From: Pseudonocardia broussonetiae
Lineage (GTDB): Bacteria; Actinomycetota; Actinomycetes; Mycobacteriales; Pseudonocardiaceae
Assembly (NCBI RefSeq): GCF_013155125.1
Contig: NZ_CP053564.1
Location: 2,487,501 to 2,551,500, forward strand
Reading direction: 5' to 3'
DNA: 64,000 nucleotides
Shown here: in pieces, positions 58,001-64,000 of the stretch
How positions within the stretch are numbered: the first letter of the stretch is position 1
Layout of the letters: every line of letters starts with the position of its first letter
Program-made: the position numbers and the translations under genes
Notes under the pieces: model-generated
What the model was told of the DNA's origin: nothing
What the model saw: only the letters and a program-made list of their open reading frames with translations
The model's database searches: none

Positions 58001-58535
58001 GCCGGCGCGGCGCCTGCCCGCGCTGCGCCCCGGCGACCTCGACGACGCGCAGCGCGCGCTGCGGGAGCGGCTGCTGACCCCGGCCGGGCGGGTCGAGGTG
58101 GCCGCCGACGGCACCCTGCACGGCCCGTTCGACGCGATGCTGCGCGCGCCCCGCAGCGGCGCGGCGCTGCAGGCGCTGGGCGCGGCGCTGCGCTACGACG
58201 GCGTGCTGCCCGACCGGGTGCGCGAGCGGGCGGTCCTGGCCGTGGCCGCGCACCACCGCAGCGCCTACGAGTGGTACGCGCACGCCCCCGTCGCCGCGGC
58301 GCTGGAGGTGCTCGACCCGCACGCCGAGCAGGTGGCCGTCGACGCCGTCACGGAGCTGCTGCGCGACGGCGACCTCACCGACGGCACCTGGGCCCGGGCC
58401 GTCGAGGCGCTCGGCGAGGCGGGCGCCGTCGAGCTGACCACCCTCGTCGGCTACTACTCCCTGCTCGCCCTGCAGATGCGCGTCCTGCGCGTGCCGCTCC
58501 CGGACGGGGCCCCACCGGCTACGTTCGGCGCATGA
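57978..58535 (+). CDS. Carboxymuconolactone decarboxylase-like (AhpD fold) protein
   Basis: A 185-aa helical protein. The core VRERAVLAVAAHHRSAYEWYAHAPVAAALEV has the E-W-x2-H pattern of CMD-domain proteins, and the TTLVGYYSLLALQMRVL end is typical of the same fold. The C-x2-C of AhpD is absent, so peroxidase activity is unlikely; it may be a lactone-decarboxylase-like enzyme or a small-molecule binder. GTG 57978 overlaps DUF3017; its end overlaps the DUF2252 start by 4 bp (ATGA), suggesting a shared role. Confidence 0.83.
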   Translation: MASSPSPEPARRLPALRPGDLDDAQRALRERLLTPAGRVEVAADGTLHGPFDAMLRAPRSGAALQALGAALRYDGVLPDRVRERAVLAVAAHHRSAYEWYAHAPVAAALEVLDPHAEQVAVDAVTELLRDGDLTDGTWARAVEALGEAGAVELTTLVGYYSLLALQMRVLRVPLPDGAPPATFGA

Positions 58536-59863
58536 CCGACCGATCGGCACGCATCGTCGACACGCTGGTGGACGCGTTCGACGACCTCATGACGGCGAAC
58601 CCGGCCGCCTTCCGCACGAAGTTCCGCAAGATGGCCGCCGACCCGTTCGCGTTCTACCGGGGCAGCGCCTGCCTCTTCTACGCCGACGTCGCCGAGATGG
58701 ACGACCCGTGGGCCGACGAGAAGACCGCCAGGGTGTGGATCCAGGGCGACCTGCACGCCGAGAACTTCGGGACCTACATGGACGGCGACGGCGTCCTGGT
58801 CTTCGACGTCAACGACTTCGACGAGGCCTACGTCGGTCACTTCACCTGGGACGTCCTGCGCTTCGCGGCGAGCATGGCGCTGCTGGGCTGGCGCAAGGCG
58901 ATCTCCGACGACGACATCACGACGCTGGTGCGCGGCTACGTGCGCGGCTACGTCGACCAGGTCCGGACGTTCGTCTCCAAGGACGACGACCGCGGCTTCG
59001 GGCTGAACCTGCGCACCGCCGAGGGAGCGGTCCGCCAGGTGCTGCAGCTCGCGCGGCTGCGCACCCGCGTCGACCTGCTCGAGGGGATGACCGAGACCGA
59101 GGGCTTCGACCGGATCCTGCGCGACGGTCCCGGCGTCCGCCGCCTCGACGACGACGAGCGGGCGGAGGTCGTCGACGCGTTCTCCCGGTACCTCGAGTCG
59201 ATCCCGGAGTCCAAGCGCTTCCGCGGCGTCGCCTACACGATCAAGGACGTCGTGGGCCGCTCCGGCTTCGGCATCGGCAGCGCCGGGCTCCCGGCGTACA
59301 CGGTGCTGATCGAGGGCCTCAACGAGGCGCTGGACAACGACGTCGTCGTGTCGATGAAGCAGGGCAACGTCGCCGCGCCGTCGCGCGTGGTCACCGACCC
59401 GGAGATCGCGGCGGCGTTCCAGCACCACGGCCACCGCACCGCGGTGTCGCAGCGCGCGCTGCAGGCCCACGCCGACCGGCTGCTGGGCTGGACCGACCTC
59501 GGCGGCGTCGGGTTCGTCGTCAGCGAGGTCTCGCCGTACGAGAACGACCTCGACTGGAGCAACCTCACCGAGCCCGACGAGATCGCCCCGGTCGTGGAGT
59601 ACCTGGGCCGGGCGACGGCGAAGGTGCACTGCGTCGCCGACTCCGACGCCGACCACACGCTCGTCCCGTTCCAGACCGAGGACGCGATACTCGCGGTCGT
59701 CGACGGGAAGGAGGAGGAGTTCGCCGACTGGGTCGTCGACTTCGCCCACTCCTACGCCGCCCGCGTCCGCGAGGACCACGCGCTGTTCGTCGAGGCCTTC
59801 CGCGGCGGCGCGATCCCCGGGGTGGCGGCGTCGGCGACGCTGGAGGGGCAGGAGGTCGGCTGA
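58532..59863 (+). CDS. DUF2252 family protein (kinase-like fold)
   Basis: A 443-aa cytosolic protein of the widespread but uncharacterised DUF2252 family. Recognisable are RKMAADPFAFYRGSA, VWIQGDLHAENFGTYMDGDG (H-G/D-L-H-x2-N-F catalytic-like loop), VFDVNDFDEAYVGHFTWDVLR (D-F-D metal-like motif), SKRFRGVAYTIKDVVGRSGFGIG and VVSMKQGNVAAPS (possible Lys). The GDLHxxN/DFD pair recalls aminoglycoside/choline kinases and suggests ATP-dependent phosphotransfer on an unknown substrate. ATG 58532 overlaps the CMD-like stop. Confidence 0.88.
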   Translation: MTDRSARIVDTLVDAFDDLMTANPAAFRTKFRKMAADPFAFYRGSACLFYADVAEMDDPWADEKTARVWIQGDLHAENFGTYMDGDGVLVFDVNDFDEAYVGHFTWDVLRFAASMALLGWRKAISDDDITTLVRGYVRGYVDQVRTFVSKDDDRGFGLNLRTAEGAVRQVLQLARLRTRVDLLEGMTETEGFDRILRDGPGVRRLDDDERAEVVDAFSRYLESIPESKRFRGVAYTIKDVVGRSGFGIGSAGLPAYTVLIEGLNEALDNDVVVSMKQGNVAAPSRVVTDPEIAAAFQHHGHRTAVSQRALQAHADRLLGWTDLGGVGFVVSEVSPYENDLDWSNLTEPDEIAPVVEYLGRATAKVHCVADSDADHTLVPFQTEDAILAVVDGKEEEFADWVVDFAHSYAARVREDHALFVEAFRGGAIPGVAASATLEGQEVG

Positions 59864-59870
59864 CCGGGGG

Positions 59871-60808
<938 letters not shown>

Positions 60809-60812
<4 letters not shown>

Positions 60813-61630
60813 GATCCCGTTCCCTGGTAGCGGCGGACCCCGGCCCGCCAGACGAGTGCCGCGGCGACCACGGTGAGGGCGGCGACCGGCGGCGCGCAGT
60901 ACGGCAGCGCCGCCGGGAGGCCGAGCGGGTCGGTCCGGCCGAGCAGGGCCAGCGCCGGGAAGTAGGCGACGAACGCGCTCGGCACCGCGAAGCACAGCAC
61001 GCGGCGCACCCACGGCCCGTAGACCGTGGCGGGGTAGGAGGTGGAGAAGTTCGAGCCGTAGGTGACGGAGTTGGAGAACTCGCGGCCGTCGACGACCCAG
61101 AACGACACGGTGTTGGCCGCGACCCAGACCGCGCCGAAGATCACCGCGCCGACCAGCGGCGCGGTGGCGGCCAGCAGCACCCGCACGGGCGTCCACTCGA
61201 TCCCCGCCGTCGCGAGGGCGTGGGCCAGGACCGCGAGCCCGGCGCCGACCCGGCCCAGCCGCTTGAGGGCCACGTCGGCGGAGATGATCTGGGCCAGCGC
61301 GCCGAGCGGACGCAGCAGCAGCACGTCGAGCTCGCCGGTGCGGATGTGGTTCGCGAGCTCCTCGACCTGCCCGACGGCGAGGTCGGCGAGCCCGAACGCG
61401 GTGGCCGCGATCCCGTACATCACCAGCACCTCGTGGCGGGCGAACCCGCCCAGCTGCTCGACCTGCGTGAACACGACGAGGACCGCCACCAGCTCGATGC
61501 TCTGCCCGATCGTCTGCGCCACGACGTCGAGGGCGAACGAGGCGCGGTAGGACAGCTGGCTGCGGATGCGGGAGCCGACGATGCGGCGGTAGACGGCGCC
61601 GGTGGTGCCGGGCACCGCGGGGTCAGCCAC
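60809..61630 (-). CDS. ABC-2 type permease (DUF990-like), subunit 2
   Basis: A 273-aa membrane protein with about six helices. IVGSRIRSQLSYRASFALDVV, an EELANHIRTGELDVLLLRPLG cytoplasmic coupling loop and NTVSFWVVDGREFSNSVTYGSNFSTSYPATVYGPW identify the ABC-2/DUF990 family that pairs with a second permease and one ATPase. The start overlaps the end of the first permease by 8 bp and the end overlaps the ATPase start by 4 bp. Likely exports a lipid or small molecule. Confidence 0.9.
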
Positions 61631-62435
61631 CCTGCACCACCAGCCGCGCCGACCCGCGCCGCAGCACGAGCCGCCCGACGGCGAGCAGCAGCAGCGCCCA
61701 CCCGGCCTGCGCGGCCAGCGCCCCGAACGGGTCGCCGCGCTCGGTGAACACGTCGATCGGGATCTGGAACAGCGACGGGGCGGGGGTCCAGGCGAGCGCC
61801 GCCTGCGCCGCGGCCGGGAACCAGGCCAGCGGGATGACCAACCCGGACAGCACCCCGCCGGCCACGCCCCACACCGCGAGCACGCCGCGCGCGTCGAGCA
61901 GCCAGAACGCGCTGGCGTTGAGCAGGAACCGCACCCCGAAGCTGACGACGACGGCGAGCACCACGGCCACCGCGAACAGCGCCCAGGTGGCGGGCCGCTC
62001 GGGCCAGCGGACCGGGAACAGCAGCGCGCCGAACGCCATCGGCGGGACCAGCCGGGAGAGCACGGCGAACCCGGCCCGGCCGAGGTCGGTGGCCAGCAGC
62101 GCGGCCTGCAGGTCCCACGGGCGGCCGAGGTCGACCACGACGTCGCCGGTGCGGACGCGGGTCGACAGCTCGGAGTCGCCCCACAGCAGCACGACGGTGA
62201 GCAGGCCCTGCCCGAGCCAGACGTAGGTGACGGCGACGGCGACGTCGTAGCCCGCGACGACCGGTCGCTCGGCGAGCACGGCGACCAGCACGGCGGCGCG
62301 CAGGAGGCCGAAGACGAGGTTCGTGGAGAGGCCCGCGAGAGCGGCCTGGCGGTAGGTGGCGTAGCGGCGGAATCCGGCGACGACGAGCTGCGGGTACGGC
62401 GCGAGCACGTCTGTCCACGTTACGGCGGGGCGCAA
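61623..62435 (-). CDS. ABC-2 type permease, subunit 1
   Basis: A 270-aa six-helix membrane protein paralogous to its neighbour: VVAGFRRYATYRQAALAGLSTN, the coupling loop LSTRVRTGDVVVDLGRPWDLQA, LLNASAFWLLDARGVL and FPAAAQAALAWTPAPSLFQIP. The start is uncertain: TTG 62435 opens the frame, GTG 62408 is an in-frame alternative nine residues later; neither has a strong ribosome-binding site. First gene of the exporter operon, separated from icd by the 55-nt palindromic element. Confidence 0.86.
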   Translation of the reverse strand: MRPAVTWTDVLAPYPQLVVAGFRRYATYRQAALAGLSTNLVFGLLRAAVLVAVLAERPVVAGYDVAVAVTYVWLGQGLLTVVLLWGDSELSTRVRTGDVVVDLGRPWDLQAALLATDLGRAGFAVLSRLVPPMAFGALLFPVRWPERPATWALFAVAVVLAVVVSFGVRFLLNASAFWLLDARGVLAVWGVAGGVLSGLVIPLAWFPAAAQAALAWTPAPSLFQIPIDVFTERGDPFGALAAQAGWALLLLAVGRLVLRRGSARLVVQGG

Positions 62436-62484
62436 CGGGTTAAGCGCGTCCCGGACGGCCTGCTCGGCGTCACCGGCCCCGGGA

Positions 62485-62539
62485 TTGCAGGAAGGCCACC
62501 TTGATGACGCAAAGCGTCATGAAGGTGGCCTTCCTGCAA
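62485..62539. repeat. 55-nt palindromic element, copy B (terminator-like)
   Basis: Arms TTGCAGGAAGGCCACCTT (62485-62502) and its complement (62522-62539), one G-G mismatch, then a 7-bp inner stem ATGACGC/GCGTCAT with an AAA loop. It lies exactly 15 nt downstream of the icd stop (minus strand). Compared with copy A, the outer arms differ at two positions per arm and both differences are compensated on the opposite arm; the inner stem is unrelated. Confidence 0.8.
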
Positions 62540-62554
62540 CAGGGGGGCGGAGCG

Positions 62555-64000
<1,446 letters not shown>

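Overview
This is 64 kb of very GC-rich, densely packed actinobacterial chromosome, most likely from Pseudonocardia or a close Pseudonocardiaceae relative. The evidence is a WhiB-family regulator beside groES/groEL1, a BldM-like orphan regulator next to a SigD/RsdA pair, DUF5319, GuaB3, the ImuA'/ImuB/DnaE2 mutasome, mycobacterial-type LexA boxes (TCGAAC-N4-GTTCGA), a CIRCE element, many GTG starts, and 4-bp ATGA/GTGA overlaps. No phage, plasmid, insertion sequence, CRISPR array, rRNA or tRNA gene was seen; this is mostly core genome with a few accessory insertions.

The order resembles blocks known from Mycobacterium tuberculosis (comparison from memory, not computed). Block 1 (about 0.2-27.7 kb) matches the Rv3443c-to-Rv3396c region: rplM-rpsI-glmM and two small helical proteins, a serine-less hydrolase-like protein, a frameshifted DUF4333 gene, nnr, alr, then hydrolase-tsaE, tsaB-rimI-tsaD (t6A tRNA modification), an aldo/keto reductase and a TauE-like permease. 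These are followed by groES-groEL1 under a CIRCE-overlapped promoter, whiB3, a CarH-like MerR/B12 regulator, a repeat-like helical protein, bldM-like, sigD, rsdA, DUF5319, guaB2, guaB3 and guaA. Inserted before guaA are a double-Ltp membrane protein and a frameshifted nucleotidyltransferase.

The next part (27.7-32.5 kb) is accessory envelope sensing: a PspC/toast-rack membrane protein divergent from a PspC-histidine kinase and its LuxR-type response regulator, plus two small membrane or secreted proteins. Block 2 (32.5-45.3 kb) matches Rv0948c-Rv0957: chorismate mutase, uvrD1/pcrA, M23 peptidase, lipase-like hydrolase, sucC-sucD, two membrane proteins (DUF5336, DUF6350), purN and purH.

A short accessory stretch (45.3-48.2 kb) has an MFS-like remnant, a GT2 glycosyltransferase, and an epimerase divergent from a TetR regulator. 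Block 3 (48.2-58 kb) is the SOS mutasome imuA'-imuB and dnaE2 under three perfect LexA boxes, interrupted by an NmrA-MerR-thioredoxin set, then an acetate-uptake transporter, folD and DUF3017. The window ends with a CMD-like protein, a DUF2252 protein, a three-gene ABC-2 exporter and the 3' part of a monomeric NADP-isocitrate dehydrogenase.

The less expected signals are: (i) a 55-nt palindromic element present twice, 15 nt after the stop codons of sucD and icd, with covarying arm bases; (ii) a CarH-like W-x9-EH/E-x-H protein among developmental regulators; (iii) a BldM-like regulator lacking its phospho-acceptor Asp; (iv) two perfect DnaA boxes in front of tsaB; (v) 22-bp-periodic repeats in front of the dnaE2 SOS promoter; (vi) two single-base frameshifts in otherwise well-formed small genes.
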